Assembly (NCBI RefSeq): GCF_030269515.1
Contig: NZ_BSTM01000025.1
Span: 1-64,000, forward strand
From: Actinomadura sp. NBRC 104412
GTDB taxonomy: Bacteria; Actinomycetota; Actinomycetes; Streptosporangiales; Streptosporangiaceae
Length of the DNA: 64,000 nt
Direction of reading: 5' to 3'
This document shows positions 1 through 8,861 of this stretch, piece after piece; position 1 is the stretch's first letter; the number at the start of each line of letters is the position of its first letter. Below the pieces are notes generated by a model. The model was not told the DNA's origin and did not search any database. It saw nothing but the letters and a program-made list of their open reading frames with translations. A program made the translations under genes and the position numbers.

Positions 1-146
1 GATGCCCCACCAGCGCCGCCGCGTCCAGCAACTCTGGCTCGCCCTTGCTCACACCCTGCACCACACCAGTATCCCAGTCGAGCGTTAGCTCGACCGGGAC
101 AACCGCAGTTATTCAGTGCAGTCCTAGCGGGCGGAGGCGCCTGTGG
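1..146. other. Unresolved left edge with a small dyad
   Basis: No complete gene can be assigned here. The minus strand is open from about position 120 leftwards and reads plausibly (residues such as ELTLDWDTG), so it may be the beginning of a gene whose rest lies outside the window, but I see no clear start codon. A perfect 7-bp inverted repeat lies at 77-83 and 88-94 with a 4-nt loop; it could be a hairpin or chance. Confidence 0.2.
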
Positions 147-1169
147 TCATTCCGGCACCACGTGGGGGAAGTTGCCGTTCCGCAGGCTCTTGGTAACGGG
201 CGGCTTGAGCCCTGAAGGCACGGCCATGCCGGTGACCAGGGACAGCATCGCTTCAGGAGCGTTGTCCGCCGTGGTGCGGCCATTGCGGGTCGCGATGCCG
301 TAGACCGCCGGTGTGCCTATTACGTAGGGCAGGACGTCGGGGAACAGTTCGTGCGCCACGGTTTTGCCGTAGGCGCCGGGGTCGTCGGAGGTGCCGGTGG
401 CGGCCACGACGGCGGCGACGAGGCCGGCGATGTGGTCACCGTCGGCGGCGTAGTCCTCGGAAGGGTGCCGGACGTTGGCGGGGTTGGAGAAATCGGTGTC
501 GCCCGGCCAGAAGATCGGCCACATCATGGGATGCCCGGCACGGTTGATCTGCCGCCAGCCACCGGCGTCCGTGGCGAGCTTGGTGGCGCACCAGATGCCG
601 GTGCGGGCACCGGGCCGCAGCCGCGGATGCCGGTGCGAGACTTCCAGCACGATCGACTGGACGGATGTGCCGTTGAAGCTGTTCTGCGCGGTTTCGGGAC
701 GCCATGCCGACAGGTCCACCGCGGTCCCCTTGGCCACCGCCCCATTGACGATCGCCAGGAGGGACAGATCGATGTAGAACGGGTCCTTGATGCGGCCCGC
801 CCAGATCCGCGTGTCGTCCCCCTCGGCCGGTTCGCCCGTCCGGCCTTCCAGCAGCAGTTCGCCGGTCGCCGAGTCCTCGCGCGCGTCCGCGCCGGTGAGG
901 ACATGCAGCAGCAGGGGCTGCTGCCCGCTCGAGTCCGCTTCACCGAAGGACACCCGGTAGGTGAGGTCCTCGAAGTCGTCGCCGTCGAAGTGCACCTTGA
1001 ACTCGTAGCGGGCCTCGGGGTGAAAGCCCGGTTCGGCATGGACGCCGGTGATGCTGGAGTTGGCGTCCATGATGAGCACCGTGCTGCCATCGCTCTGGAA
1101 CACGTACAGGTCGTCGAGGTAGAGCTGACCGTTCTGGGCGGCCAGCGGCGTGTCGAGATGGTGAGACAT
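147..1169 (-). CDS. DUF4331 family protein
   Basis: The protein has about 340 residues and opens with MSHHLDTPLAAQNGQLYLDD, which is how DUF4331 proteins begin. The His-Leu-Asp-Thr start, a central region with RIWAGRIKDPFYIDL and a conserved C-terminal half fit the family. Function is unknown. No signal peptide or membrane segment is seen. I use the ATG at 1169 because the family begins there; an in-frame start 16 codons upstream would add a charged, non-conserved stretch. The gene is alone and divergent from the operon at 1492. Family assignment is from recognised sequence style, not from a search. Confidence 0.8.
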   Translation of the reverse strand: MSHHLDTPLAAQNGQLYLDDLYVFQSDGSTVLIMDANSSITGVHAEPGFHPEARYEFKVHFDGDDFEDLTYRVSFGEADSSGQQPLLLHVLTGADAREDSATGELLLEGRTGEPAEGDDTRIWAGRIKDPFYIDLSLLAIVNGAVAKGTAVDLSAWRPETAQNSFNGTSVQSIVLEVSHRHPRLRPGARTGIWCATKLATDAGGWRQINRAGHPMMWPIFWPGDTDFSNPANVRHPSEDYAADGDHIAGLVAAVVAATGTSDDPGAYGKTVAHELFPDVLPYVIGTPAVYGIATRNGRTTADNAPEAMLSLVTGMAVPSGLKPPVTKSLRNGNFPHVVPE

Positions 1170-1440
1170 GGAGAAATCCCTAATCCGCGTCCGGTGATAT
1201 CGCAGCATGTGGAACACATGAGTCGTGTGGTGAACCCTTGCACGCTACGAAGCGAGGCGCGTCACCACCGAGCCGAACCTTCGCATTTGCCGATGCCTTG
1301 GTAGACAAAAGGACCGGCCTAAAGCCCGTGCGGCCGTGACAAGGCGGGTCAGGCCGTCGCGGTGCGGGCCTCGCGGCCGGTGAGGCGTTCGGTCGCATCC
1401 CGCGCCTCCCGCTCCACCCGGGCACTTGACGATGTCGCCC

Positions 1441-1456
1441 AGATTGTTAACAATCT
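1441..1456. promoter_or_regulatory. Perfect 16-bp palindrome, probable operator
   Basis: AGATTGTTAACAATCT is a perfect palindrome 36 bp upstream of the ATG at 1492. Its core ATTGTTAACAAT resembles operators of FCD-type GntR or similar dimeric repressors. No matching regulator gene is adjacent, so the regulator would act from elsewhere. Confidence 0.6.
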
Positions 1457-1478
1457 TTGTCACCGGTATGGCGACAAA
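1456..1478. promoter_or_regulatory. Second inverted repeat upstream of the DUF6282 operon
   Basis: TTTGTC (1456-1461) and GACAAA (1473-1478) form a perfect 6-bp inverted repeat that directly abuts the larger palindrome. It ends just before the ribosome binding site GAGGGG at 1481. It may be a second operator half or part of the promoter. Confidence 0.4.
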
Positions 1479-1491
1479 GTGAGGGGTGGGG

Positions 1492-2469
1492 ATGGCGGAG
1501 CATCCGGTGCCGTCAGGGCGGGCGCGCGAACTCGTCGCCGGCGCCTACGACGTGCACATCCACGTCGCGCCCGACGTGATGAACAGGCGGATCGACGATC
1601 TCGCCCTCGCGCCCAGGTTCGCCGAGGTGGGGCTCGCGGGGTTCGTCCTGAAGTCCCACTACGTCCCGACCACCGAACGCGCCGCCGTCGTGCGCGCCGC
1701 CGTGCCCGGGTTCGGGGCGGTCGGCGCCGTCACGCTCAACGGCTCGGTCGGCGGCATGAACCCTATCGCCGTCGAGGTGGCCGCGCGCGGCGGGGCCCAG
1801 ATGGTGTGGCTGCCGACGGTCGACAGCGCCAACCAGCGCGAGTGCACGGCCCAGGACCCCGAGGGCGCGCGTCCGCCGATGTGGGCGCGGCTCCAAGGTG
1901 AACTGCGCGAGGAGGGCATGGCCGCCGACCCCGTGGACGTGGTCGGTCCCGACGGCACGGTGCTGGACGTCACCCGGCAGGTCCTGCGGGTGATCGCCAA
2001 GCATGACCTGACGCTGGCCACCGGCCATCTCAGCGCGGCGGAGATAGACGCGGTCGTCGACGCCGCCGTGGACGAGGGCGTGCGCAGGATCGTGATCACC
2101 CATCCCGAGTTCACCTCGCAGCGGATCGCGGTGGACCGCCAGCGCGCGCTCGCGGCGAAGGGCGCCCTTCTCGAACGGTGCTTCACCACCCCCTACACCG
2201 GCAAGGTGACCTGGGAGCTGTGGCTGGAGAACATCCGCGCCGTGGGTCCCGAGCACTCGGTGCTCTCCAGCGACCTCGGCCAGCCGTTCAACCCGCCGGT
2301 CGAGGACGGGCTGGCGCTGCTGGCCGACCGGCTGCTCGCCGAGGGGTTCACCGACGAGGAGATTCGGGTCATGGCCGTCCACAACAGCCGGTGGCTCGCC
2401 GGTGCGGACCAGGAACGGCACCGAGGCGAGGCCGCCCAAGAGGGCGCGACAGAAGGGAAGAGCGGATGA
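1492..2469 (+). CDS. DUF6282 family metal-dependent hydrolase-like protein
   Basis: This protein of about 325 residues has the look of an amidohydrolase-type TIM barrel. It has an early HIH pair in AYDVHIHVAPD, later histidines in TGHLS and ITHPEF, and an Asp in SSDLGQ, which could make a metal site. The start is the ATG after GAGGGGTGGGG; a GTG two codons earlier is in frame but sits inside the binding site. It overlaps the next gene by ATGA. With the GalB-like and GalC-like genes downstream it may hydrolyse a lactone such as 2-pyrone-4,6-dicarboxylate, the step done by LigI elsewhere. That role is inference. Confidence 0.7.
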   Translation: MAEHPVPSGRARELVAGAYDVHIHVAPDVMNRRIDDLALAPRFAEVGLAGFVLKSHYVPTTERAAVVRAAVPGFGAVGAVTLNGSVGGMNPIAVEVAARGGAQMVWLPTVDSANQRECTAQDPEGARPPMWARLQGELREEGMAADPVDVVGPDGTVLDVTRQVLRVIAKHDLTLATGHLSAAEIDAVVDAAVDEGVRRIVITHPEFTSQRIAVDRQRALAAKGALLERCFTTPYTGKVTWELWLENIRAVGPEHSVLSSDLGQPFNPPVEDGLALLADRLLAEGFTDEEIRVMAVHNSRWLAGADQERHRGEAAQEGATEGKSG

Positions 2470-3185
2470 GCGAGCGGCGGCGGCTGCTGGTGGTGGGGGC
2501 GCACAGCGCCGACTTCGTGTGGCGGGCGGCGGGGGCGATCGCCTGCCACACCGCCGCGGGCGGCGAGGCGATCGTGGTCGCGCTGTCGTACGGGGAGCGC
2601 GGCGAGTCCGGTGAGCTGTGGAAGCAGCCGGGCCAGACCGAGGAGAACGTGAAGAAGATCCGGCACGCGGAGGCGGAGCAGGCCGCCACGGCGGTCGGCG
2701 CCCGGCTGGAGGCGTTCGACCTGGGCGACTACCCGCTGGAGGTGGGAGCCGAGGGGCTCCAGCGGCTGACCGACCTCATGCGCGACTTCGCGCCGCACGT
2801 GGTGCTCACCCACCCCGAGCGCGATCCGTTCAACCCGGACCATCCCGTGGCGCACGCGGCGGTGCAGCGGGCACGGCTCATGACGTCCGGCGCCGTCGTC
2901 GCCAGCGGGTTCAAGACGGCGCCGCCCTCGGAGTTCCTGGTGTTCGAACCGCACCAGCCCGAGCTGTGCGGCTTCGTGCCGACCGTGTACGTCGACATCA
3001 CCCCGGTGTTCGAGCACAAGGTCGAGGCGATGTCGGCGATGGCCGCGCAGGTCTACCTTCAGGAGTACTACAAGCAGCGGGCCGAGCAGCGCGGCAACCA
3101 CGCGCGCAAGGTCACCGGCAACAGCGCCATCCGCCATGCCGAGGCGTTCCAGCGCCTCCTGCCGAACGTGGTGGGGACCCTGTGA
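2466..3185 (+). CDS. PIG-L/LmbE family protein, 4-oxalomesaconate hydratase-like
   Basis: A PIG-L (LmbE) fold protein of 239 residues. The N-terminus VVGAHSADF replaces the usual AHPDD, and a late His lies in THPERDPFNPDHPVAH, the other half of the zinc site. The Pseudomonas hydratase GalB belongs to this family and shares the THPE/NPDH style, and the next gene is aldolase-like, which together suggest a 4-oxalomesaconate hydratase rather than a deacetylase. It is translationally coupled on both sides (ATGA before, GTGA after). The Asp of the AHPDD motif is shifted here, as expected of the GalB-type branch. Confidence 0.7.
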   Translation: MSERRRLLVVGAHSADFVWRAAGAIACHTAAGGEAIVVALSYGERGESGELWKQPGQTEENVKKIRHAEAEQAATAVGARLEAFDLGDYPLEVGAEGLQRLTDLMRDFAPHVVLTHPERDPFNPDHPVAHAAVQRARLMTSGAVVASGFKTAPPSEFLVFEPHQPELCGFVPTVYVDITPVFEHKVEAMSAMAAQVYLQEYYKQRAEQRGNHARKVTGNSAIRHAEAFQRLLPNVVGTL

Positions 3186-3811
3186 GCGCCGTGGACGCCG
3201 CCGCCGAACTCGCCGCGGCCGGGGTCGCCACCGTCTACGAGGCGGGCGGCAGGGTCGGGCTGCTCGACGAGGACTTCGAGCCGGTCCTGCCGGGCGCGAA
3301 GGTCGCCGGTCCGGCGCGCATCGCACTGTGCGGGCAGGACGACAACCGTGCCGTCCACGAGGTCATGGCGCACCTGCGGCCAGGGGACGTGCTCGTCTTA
3401 ACCATGCCGGAGCCGCGGCCCGTCGCCCTGCTCGGCGACCTCCTCGCCACACAGGCGAAGGTCGGCGGCGCCGCCGGGGTGCTGGTGAACGCCTCCGTCC
3501 GGGACGTGGCCGAGCTGCGCGAACTGGGCCTGCCCGTGTGGACGCGGTGGCGCCGTGTCCGCGGCGCGACCAAGGACCACCGTGGCTCCATCGACGTTCC
3601 CGTGACCATCGGCGGAACCACGATCGCGCCCGGCGACCTGGTCGTCCTGGACGACGACGGCGCGATGGCCGTCCCGGCAGGCGCCGTGGACAAGACCCTT
3701 GAGGCCGTCCGGGCGCGGCTGGAGAAGGAGGCCGGGCTGCGCGACCGCTGGCTGGCGGGCGAGCTGAGCTACGACGCCTATGGGATGCGCGCCGAGGACG
3801 AGAAGCGGTGA
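3182..3811 (+). CDS. RraA-family, 4-carboxy-4-hydroxy-2-oxoadipate aldolase-like
   Basis: This 209-residue protein belongs to the RraA/HMG-CHA aldolase family. It keeps the central NASVRDVAEL, where Arg-Asp are the usual catalytic pair, and the C-terminal GGTTIAPGDLVVLDDDG. Family members cleave 4-carboxy-4-hydroxy-2-oxoadipate to pyruvate and oxaloacetate. The usual Asp-Gly before the Arg-Asp is replaced by Asn-Ala, so activity is not certain. The GTG start overlaps the previous stop as GTGA. It ends the three-gene operon. Confidence 0.75.
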   Translation: MSAVDAAAELAAAGVATVYEAGGRVGLLDEDFEPVLPGAKVAGPARIALCGQDDNRAVHEVMAHLRPGDVLVLTMPEPRPVALLGDLLATQAKVGGAAGVLVNASVRDVAELRELGLPVWTRWRRVRGATKDHRGSIDVPVTIGGTTIAPGDLVVLDDDGAMAVPAGAVDKTLEAVRARLEKEAGLRDRWLAGELSYDAYGMRAEDEKR

Positions 3812-3834
3812 CCCACCCTCTGTCTCGCGGGATG

Positions 3835-4797
3835 TCAGTCGGCGGGGAAGTCGTCCGGTTCGACGGGCGCGGACGGTGAGTTGCCGCCGCCGTCGGGGGC
3901 GATGATGTAGGTCCAGTTGCGCCAGCGGATGAAGCCGCCGCCGACCGTTGTCTCGAAGACGGTGTCGGACAGGTTCTCCCGGGTCGCGCAGTCCCGGGAG
4001 AACCGCTTGGCGCCGCTGTCCCAGTCGACGCCCGTCGTGTAGAACAACGTGTACGTGCCGTCCGGCACCTGGCGGATCGTGGCCTTGGACTTGCTGCGGA
4101 CGTAGACGACGAAGACGGCCTTGTCGTTCCGGGTCAGGCTGACGACGGCGTCCCGGTCCCCGTTGTTGTCGATGGTGAGGTTCCCGCGGCCGCCGCGCCG
4201 GCCCGACTTGAGGAAACGGCCGTTGGGCTCGCGGCGTTCGGTCAGCTCACCGGGGTCGGCGATCGTGGCGGGGAAGGAGTACCCGCCCTGAGCGGCCCGC
4301 AACTGCGCGACGGCCTCCCGCAACCGCCTGGCCCCATCGGACGACCCGACCTGGTACCGGACGGCGGGCATGGTGCACAGCCTCTGGTCCTGTACGGCCC
4401 TGTCGGTGGCCGCCATATCGCGGCTGAACTGGAACAGGGCCAGGACGAGCCTGCTGTGCGCGCCCGCCGCCTCACGCGGCGGAGTGATCAGGTTGAGCGA
4501 GGTCTTGGCCTGGTCGGCGGCACGCCGCGCCGCCGACAGCCGCTGCGACACGTCGGTGTACCGGGTGGCGCCCTCGATCGCCGCGAGCGCGGTGGTGAGC
4601 GACGTCGCCGACGAGGTCAGAGCGCGGGCGTAGGACTGGGCGGACGACTCGCGGCTGACGTCGGTGAGCTTCAGCCCGCCCGGCCCGCTGTCCACCGCGC
4701 AGGACGTCAGCGCGAGCGTCAGCGTGAACGTCCCCGCCGTGGAAACGACCACGGACCGGGAGCGCCGGCGCCGGGTGAGGAGGGTCCGGGGTGTCAT
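3835..4797 (-). CDS. Putative lipoprotein of unknown function
   Basis: The 320-residue product begins with a twin-Arg-rich n-region, a hydrophobic stretch and LALTSC, a lipobox with the Cys at about residue 33, so it should be anchored outside the membrane. The rest has a helical region (about 50-150) and a C-terminal part with YTLFYTTGVDWDSGAKRF. I do not recognise a family. I choose the second ATG, which has AGGAG six bases upstream. It lies 39 bp after the WD40 gene on the same strand, so both are probably exported partners. Confidence 0.65.
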   Translation of the reverse strand: MTPRTLLTRRRRSRSVVVSTAGTFTLTLALTSCAVDSGPGGLKLTDVSRESSAQSYARALTSSATSLTTALAAIEGATRYTDVSQRLSAARRAADQAKTSLNLITPPREAAGAHSRLVLALFQFSRDMAATDRAVQDQRLCTMPAVRYQVGSSDGARRLREAVAQLRAAQGGYSFPATIADPGELTERREPNGRFLKSGRRGGRGNLTIDNNGDRDAVVSLTRNDKAVFVVYVRSKSKATIRQVPDGTYTLFYTTGVDWDSGAKRFSRDCATRENLSDTVFETTVGGGFIRWRNWTYIIAPDGGGNSPSAPVEPDDFPAD

Positions 4798-4836
4798 GCG
4801 TGCTCCTGTCATGAAGGGAGCCGGCTTCGTGACCGG

Positions 4837-6789
4837 TCAGGAGGGGAGTTCGGAGACGTCCGACAGCCAGGTGGTCGCGTCGACCCCGCCGGACGCCAGC
4901 GTCCGCCCGTCGGGGCTGAAGGCGACCGCGGCGGCGCCGGCGCGGTGCCCGCTCAGCACGGCCAGGGCGCGCCGCCCGCCGACGTCCCACAGCCGGATCG
5001 GCGAGTCGGGTCCGGCGCTGGCCAGCGTGGCACCGTCCGGGCTGAAGGCCAGGGACCGCACCTGCTGGTTGTGGCCGGTCAGCATCGCGGCCTGCGTCCC
5101 GGCCGGCAGGCTCCACAGCCGGGTCGTGCCGTCCGCGCCGCCGCTGGCCAGGGTGCGCCCGTCCGGGCTGAACGCCACGGCGGGCACCGTGTCGATGTGG
5201 CCCCGCAGGGTGGCCGTGGGCCGTCCCGAGCGCACGTTCCACAACTGGATCGTGCCGTTGCCGCGTCCCGCCGCCAGGACCGAGCCGTCCCGGCTGACCG
5301 CCAGGCCGACCACCTCCGCGTCCGGGCTGGCCAGCCGCCCGACCTCGCGCCCGCCGGCGACCTCCAGGATCCGGACGCCGTCGGTGGTGGCCACGGCCAG
5401 CCGGTCGCCGCCGGTGCCGACGAAGGCCGCCGACGGCCCCGTGGCGGCGCTCGCCGCAGTGTTGCCCAAGGTGCGGGTCTCGCCGGTCTCCACCGTCCAC
5501 ACCCGTACCGGGCCGCCCGTGCCGCCGACCCCGGCGACGAGGCTCTCGCCGTCCGGGCTGAACGCCAGCGAGGAGACCTGACCGCCACCGTCGAACCGGG
5601 AGGGGACGTCCGGGTCGGAGGCGCTCAGCGATTCCCCGGACGTGGCGTCCCAGAGCTGGATCTTGCCCGTGGTGGTCGCCGTGGCCAGCGTCTCGCCGTC
5701 CTGGCTGAACGCCACCGCCGACACCGGGCCCTCCAGCCCCGAGAGCGGCCCGAGATAGCGATGCGACCCGAGCTGCCGCGCCGCCACCGTCACCGGCACC
5801 GCGACCACCACCAGCGCCGTGATCGCGCTGACGGCCACGCAGGCGAGCACCGCCACCTTCCGCCACCGCTCCAGAAGACGGAAACCTTCAGGGATGGCCG
5901 GTCTCTGAATACGCGGCATCCGCGAGCGCCGCACACCCGCGATAACGGCCGTACCAGATTCGACCGAACCCGGTTCCGTAGAAGCAGCCGCCGAGGACAC
6001 AACGGATCCCGAGGACTTCGCAGGCTCGGCCGGTGCCGCGTCTTGCGCAACCTCCACCGGTGCCGCGAGGCCGGCAACCGTCCCAGCCCCCGAGGATTCC
6101 GGCGGCTCTGCGGACTCTCCGGGCTGTGCAGGCTCTGTGGCTTCGGTGGCTTCCGCAGGTTGGGCTGGTGTCGCGTCTTGCGCGAGGTCCGCGGGCTCCG
6201 CGAGGTCGGTGACCGTTTCGGGTTCGGAGGATTCCGGTGGTTTCGTGGGTTCGGCCGGTGGTCCGTCTTGCGCGAGGTCGGAGGGCGCCGCGAGGTCAGC
6301 GACCGTTTCGGGTTCCGTGGGCTCCGGTGATTCTGCGGACTCTCCGGGCTGTGCAGGTTCTGTGGCTTCGGTGGCTTCCGCAGGTTGGGCTGGTGTCGCG
6401 TCTTGCGCGAGGTCCGCGGGCTCCGCGAGGTCGGTGACCGTTTCGGGTTCGGAGGATTCCGGTGGTTTCGTGGGTTCGGCCGGTGGTCCGTCTTGTGCGA
6501 GGTCGGCGGGCGCCGCGAGGTCGGTGACCGTTTCGGGTTCCGGTGGTTGTGTGGGCTCTTCGGGCTTTGTGGGCGCTGCGGCTTCGGTGGCTTCCGCAGG
6601 TCGGTCCGGTGGCGCGGCCTGTGCGAGGTCCGTGGGCTGCGCGGGCGCGGGTTCGGTGCGGGTGATCGGTTCGGCCGGGGTGCTGGATTCGGTCGGTGCC
6701 GTCGATTCAGCGGATGCCGCCGGGTCCGTTTCCCGGGTGCCTTCCGAACTCTCGGGGCCGTCAAGCGCCGCCGACTCCGGTGGAGGCAT
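4837..6789 (-). CDS. Membrane-anchored seven-repeat WD40 protein with acidic Pro/Glu repeats
   Basis: The 650-residue protein has three parts. Residues 1-270 are Pro, Glu, Ala and Thr rich with long internal repeats. A basic stretch is followed by one membrane helix at about 311-333. Residues 346-650 hold seven WD40-like repeats, with units such as VAFSPDGRTLASGGADG, enough for one full propeller. The basic residues before the helix put the acidic arm inside and the propeller outside. The start has AGGAG seven bases upstream. WD40 propellers usually bind proteins; the ligand is unknown, and the lipoprotein encoded next is a candidate. Confidence 0.8.
   Translation of the reverse strand: MPPPESAALDGPESSEGTRETDPAASAESTAPTESSTPAEPITRTEPAPAQPTDLAQAAPPDRPAEATEAAAPTKPEEPTQPPEPETVTDLAAPADLAQDGPPAEPTKPPESSEPETVTDLAEPADLAQDATPAQPAEATEATEPAQPGESAESPEPTEPETVADLAAPSDLAQDGPPAEPTKPPESSEPETVTDLAEPADLAQDATPAQPAEATEATEPAQPGESAEPPESSGAGTVAGLAAPVEVAQDAAPAEPAKSSGSVVSSAAASTEPGSVESGTAVIAGVRRSRMPRIQRPAIPEGFRLLERWRKVAVLACVAVSAITALVVVAVPVTVAARQLGSHRYLGPLSGLEGPVSAVAFSQDGETLATATTTGKIQLWDATSGESLSASDPDVPSRFDGGGQVSSLAFSPDGESLVAGVGGTGGPVRVWTVETGETRTLGNTAASAATGPSAAFVGTGGDRLAVATTDGVRILEVAGGREVGRLASPDAEVVGLAVSRDGSVLAAGRGNGTIQLWNVRSGRPTATLRGHIDTVPAVAFSPDGRTLASGGADGTTRLWSLPAGTQAAMLTGHNQQVRSLAFSPDGATLASAGPDSPIRLWDVGGRRALAVLSGHRAGAAAVAFSPDGRTLASGGVDATTWLSDVSELPS
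6103..6552. repeat. Two tandem 225-bp repeats inside the WD40 gene
   Basis: The stretch reads twice with a period of exactly 225 bp (75 codons); for example TCTGCGGAC recurs at 6107 and 6332, and TGTGGCTTCGG at 6136 and 6361. A degraded third unit follows towards 6600. The period is a multiple of three, so the reading frame is kept. It encodes the acidic Pro/Glu arm and probably varies in copy number. Confidence 0.8.
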
Positions 6790-7066
6790 TCCACTCTCCT
6801 GTCACAGTCGCTCGGCCGGGATCACCGGCCTCGCCCGAGTGAGGCGGGGGTAATCGGGGCGCGAGATGTCCAAGCTTTCCGGCACTACGTTCGAGAATGA
6901 TCCGACGGCATCGGGAAAGTCAACCGGAAAACTGATCGAGAGCGGGCCGGTGCATTCAGTATGTCGTATGCCGAGGTCGTCGATTGTGCATTCGTGGAAA
7001 CGCCCTGGCCGAAAAACGCCACTCGCAGGCGGGAGTCGTAACTTGACATCGGCGACGGCCCGTCCT
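6790..7066. other. Intergenic region between two diverging transcription units
   Basis: This 277-bp stretch is less GC-rich than its surroundings. It has short open frames but none with a convincing ribosome binding site and codon bias. It probably carries the promoter of the WD40/lipoprotein unit, which reads leftwards. No clear dyad was found. Confidence 0.4.
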
Positions 7067-7597
7067 TTATGAGGCCGGCAGGTAGGTGGTCTGGCTGAAG
7101 CCGCCCTTCCCGAAGGCCAGGATCTTCGACGGCTTCACCGCGAACACGTGGGCGACGGACTCTCCTTCGTCCGGCGCGCCTCCGGTGTCATGGGTGAAGC
7201 CCACGTCGTTCGGGCGGAAGCGCCACTGCCCTTCCCACTTCGCGGCCCAGGCGGCGGCGAGCCGGTCGAGGGTGGGACGGTCGGTGACCCGCTGGGCCTC
7301 GCCTTCGACCATCACGTCCAGCCCCTGCTTCCACTGGTTGCAGCCGGTGGTGAGGACGGCGTTGGGGTTCGCGGCGAGGTTGAGGGCCTTCTGCTCGTCG
7401 GGGCCGGTGCAGAAGTGGAGTGCGTCGTCCAGCCACACCGCCACCACCGGCGTGACGTGTGGCCGCCCGTCGGCGCGGACGGTGGTGATCCAGAAGAGCT
7501 GCGCCGACTCCAAGGTCTCGCGGGTGACGGCCCACGGCGTCTCTCGCGCCCCCGGATCGCTGAACCGCTGGTCGAACCGGGCGACCGGTTCCTTCAT
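7067..7597 (-). CDS. Pyridoxamine 5'-phosphate oxidase-family protein
   Basis: A protein of about 176 residues of the split-barrel flavin reductase fold. The FWITTVRADGRPHVTPV segment is the usual first strand pair, followed by LHFCTGPDEQKALNLAANP and a C-terminal VKPSKILAFGKGGFSQTTY. Actinomycete members often bind F420, FMN or heme; the exact substrate is unknown. The ATG at 7597 has GGGG nine bases upstream; a GTG two codons earlier is too close to it. It is a single gene, with its upstream region facing the glycosyltransferase. Confidence 0.8.
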   Translation of the reverse strand: MKEPVARFDQRFSDPGARETPWAVTRETLESAQLFWITTVRADGRPHVTPVVAVWLDDALHFCTGPDEQKALNLAANPNAVLTTGCNQWKQGLDVMVEGEAQRVTDRPTLDRLAAAWAAKWEGQWRFRPNDVGFTHDTGGAPDEGESVAHVFAVKPSKILAFGKGGFSQTTYLPAS

Positions 7598-7727
7598 GAG
7601 CACGTACCCCTATCAGGTCGCGGATGCGCCGAACGATACGGTCGGCCTCCGACATCGCCGCCGAACCCCACGCCGATGGGCACCGGGGTGATAGGCGGGC
7701 GCGACCGTTGGTGGAAGGCTGCCGATC

Positions 7728-8861
7728 GTGTGGATTCTGGCTGGCCTTGCGCTGGTGGCCTTGGCGGTTTGGGTGGTGCTGGCGTTCGGTCACGGCGGCT
7801 TCTGGCATACCGGGAAGCGGCTTCCCTCCGGGGTTGAACCCGCCTTCTGGCCGTCCGTCGTCGCGGTCGTACCGGCGCGCGACGAGGCGGAGGTGCTGCC
7901 GGAGACGTTGCCGACGCTGCTGGCCCAGGACTATCCGGGACGGTTCCGCGTCGTCCTGGTCGACGACCGCAGCACCGATGGGACGGGGGATGTCGCCCGC
8001 GACCTGGGCCAGGGAAACGTCCAGGTCGTCCGGGCGCGGGAGCGTCCCGAGGGCTGGGCGGGGAAGGTCTGGGCGATGTCCGAGGGCGTCCGGGCCGCGG
8101 GCGCACCCGAGTTCATCCTCTTCACCGACGCCGACATCGCCTACGCCCCCGGAACCCTCACCGCGCTGGTGCGCGCCGCCTCCGAAGGACGCGACCTGGT
8201 GTCGCAGATGGCCACGCTCAACACGGGCACGGCCTGGGAACGCCTGCTCATCCCCGCGTTCGTCTACTTCTTCGCGCAGCTCTACCCGTTCCGCCTGGTC
8301 GAGGACGGCCGGACCGCCGCCGCGGCCGGGGGCTGCATGCTCGTACGGAGAAGCGTCCTGGAACGCGCCGGTGGCCTCGACGCCATCCGCGGCGCCGTCA
8401 TCGACGACGTGGCGATGGGACGCCTGATCAAGCGGCGCGGCGGTGGGCGGTGCCGCCTGGACCTGAGCCGCGACGTGGTGTCGCGCCGCCCCTACCCGCG
8501 CTTCGCCGACCTGTGGGACATGGTCGCTCGCAGCGCCTACGACCAGCTCCGCTACTCGCCCGTCCTGCTGGCGGGCACGGTGCTCGGCCTGCTCCTCGTG
8601 TACGCGGTCCCGCCACTGGCCACCGTGATCGGGGCGCTGGCGCAAGGGAACGCCGCGACCGGGACGCTTGCCGCAGGAGCGACGGCCTGGGCGCTGATGA
8701 GCCTGACCTACACGCCGATGCTCCGCTTCTACGGCCTCTCGGCCCTGCGAGCCCCGGCCCTTCCCTTGGTGGCGCTCCTGTACACGGCCATGACGGTCGA
8801 CTCCGCCCTCCGCCACCACACCGGACGCACCACCTGGAAGGGCCGGACGCTCGTCCGCTGA
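7728..8861 (+). CDS. Family 2 glycosyltransferase, HpnB-like
   Basis: The protein has 377 residues. A first membrane helix (residues 1-20) is followed by a GT2 domain with VVPARDEAEVLPETL, LVDDRSTDGT, a DAD metal motif in FTDADIAYAPG, and WAGKVWAM, which is characteristic of the hopanoid-linked HpnB group. Two or three C-terminal membrane helices follow. HpnB-like enzymes are linked to hopanoid side-chain glycosylation, but no squalene or hopene gene is in the window, so the substrate is open. The GTG start has GGAAGG upstream. The stop abuts the stop of the next, convergent gene. Confidence 0.8.
   Translation: MWILAGLALVALAVWVVLAFGHGGFWHTGKRLPSGVEPAFWPSVVAVVPARDEAEVLPETLPTLLAQDYPGRFRVVLVDDRSTDGTGDVARDLGQGNVQVVRARERPEGWAGKVWAMSEGVRAAGAPEFILFTDADIAYAPGTLTALVRAASEGRDLVSQMATLNTGTAWERLLIPAFVYFFAQLYPFRLVEDGRTAAAAGGCMLVRRSVLERAGGLDAIRGAVIDDVAMGRLIKRRGGGRCRLDLSRDVVSRRPYPRFADLWDMVARSAYDQLRYSPVLLAGTVLGLLLVYAVPPLATVIGALAQGNAATGTLAAGATAWALMSLTYTPMLRFYGLSALRAPALPLVALLYTAMTVDSALRHHTGRTTWKGRTLVR

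Noticed and set aside
6103-6552. 225-bp direct repeats considered as mobile-element ends
   Set aside because: They are tandem, in frame and within one gene, with no transposase or target duplication.
6866-7072. A 68-codon plus-strand frame in the 6.8-7.1 kb spacer
   Set aside because: No ribosome binding site, poor codon bias and overlap with the end of the PNPOx-like gene.
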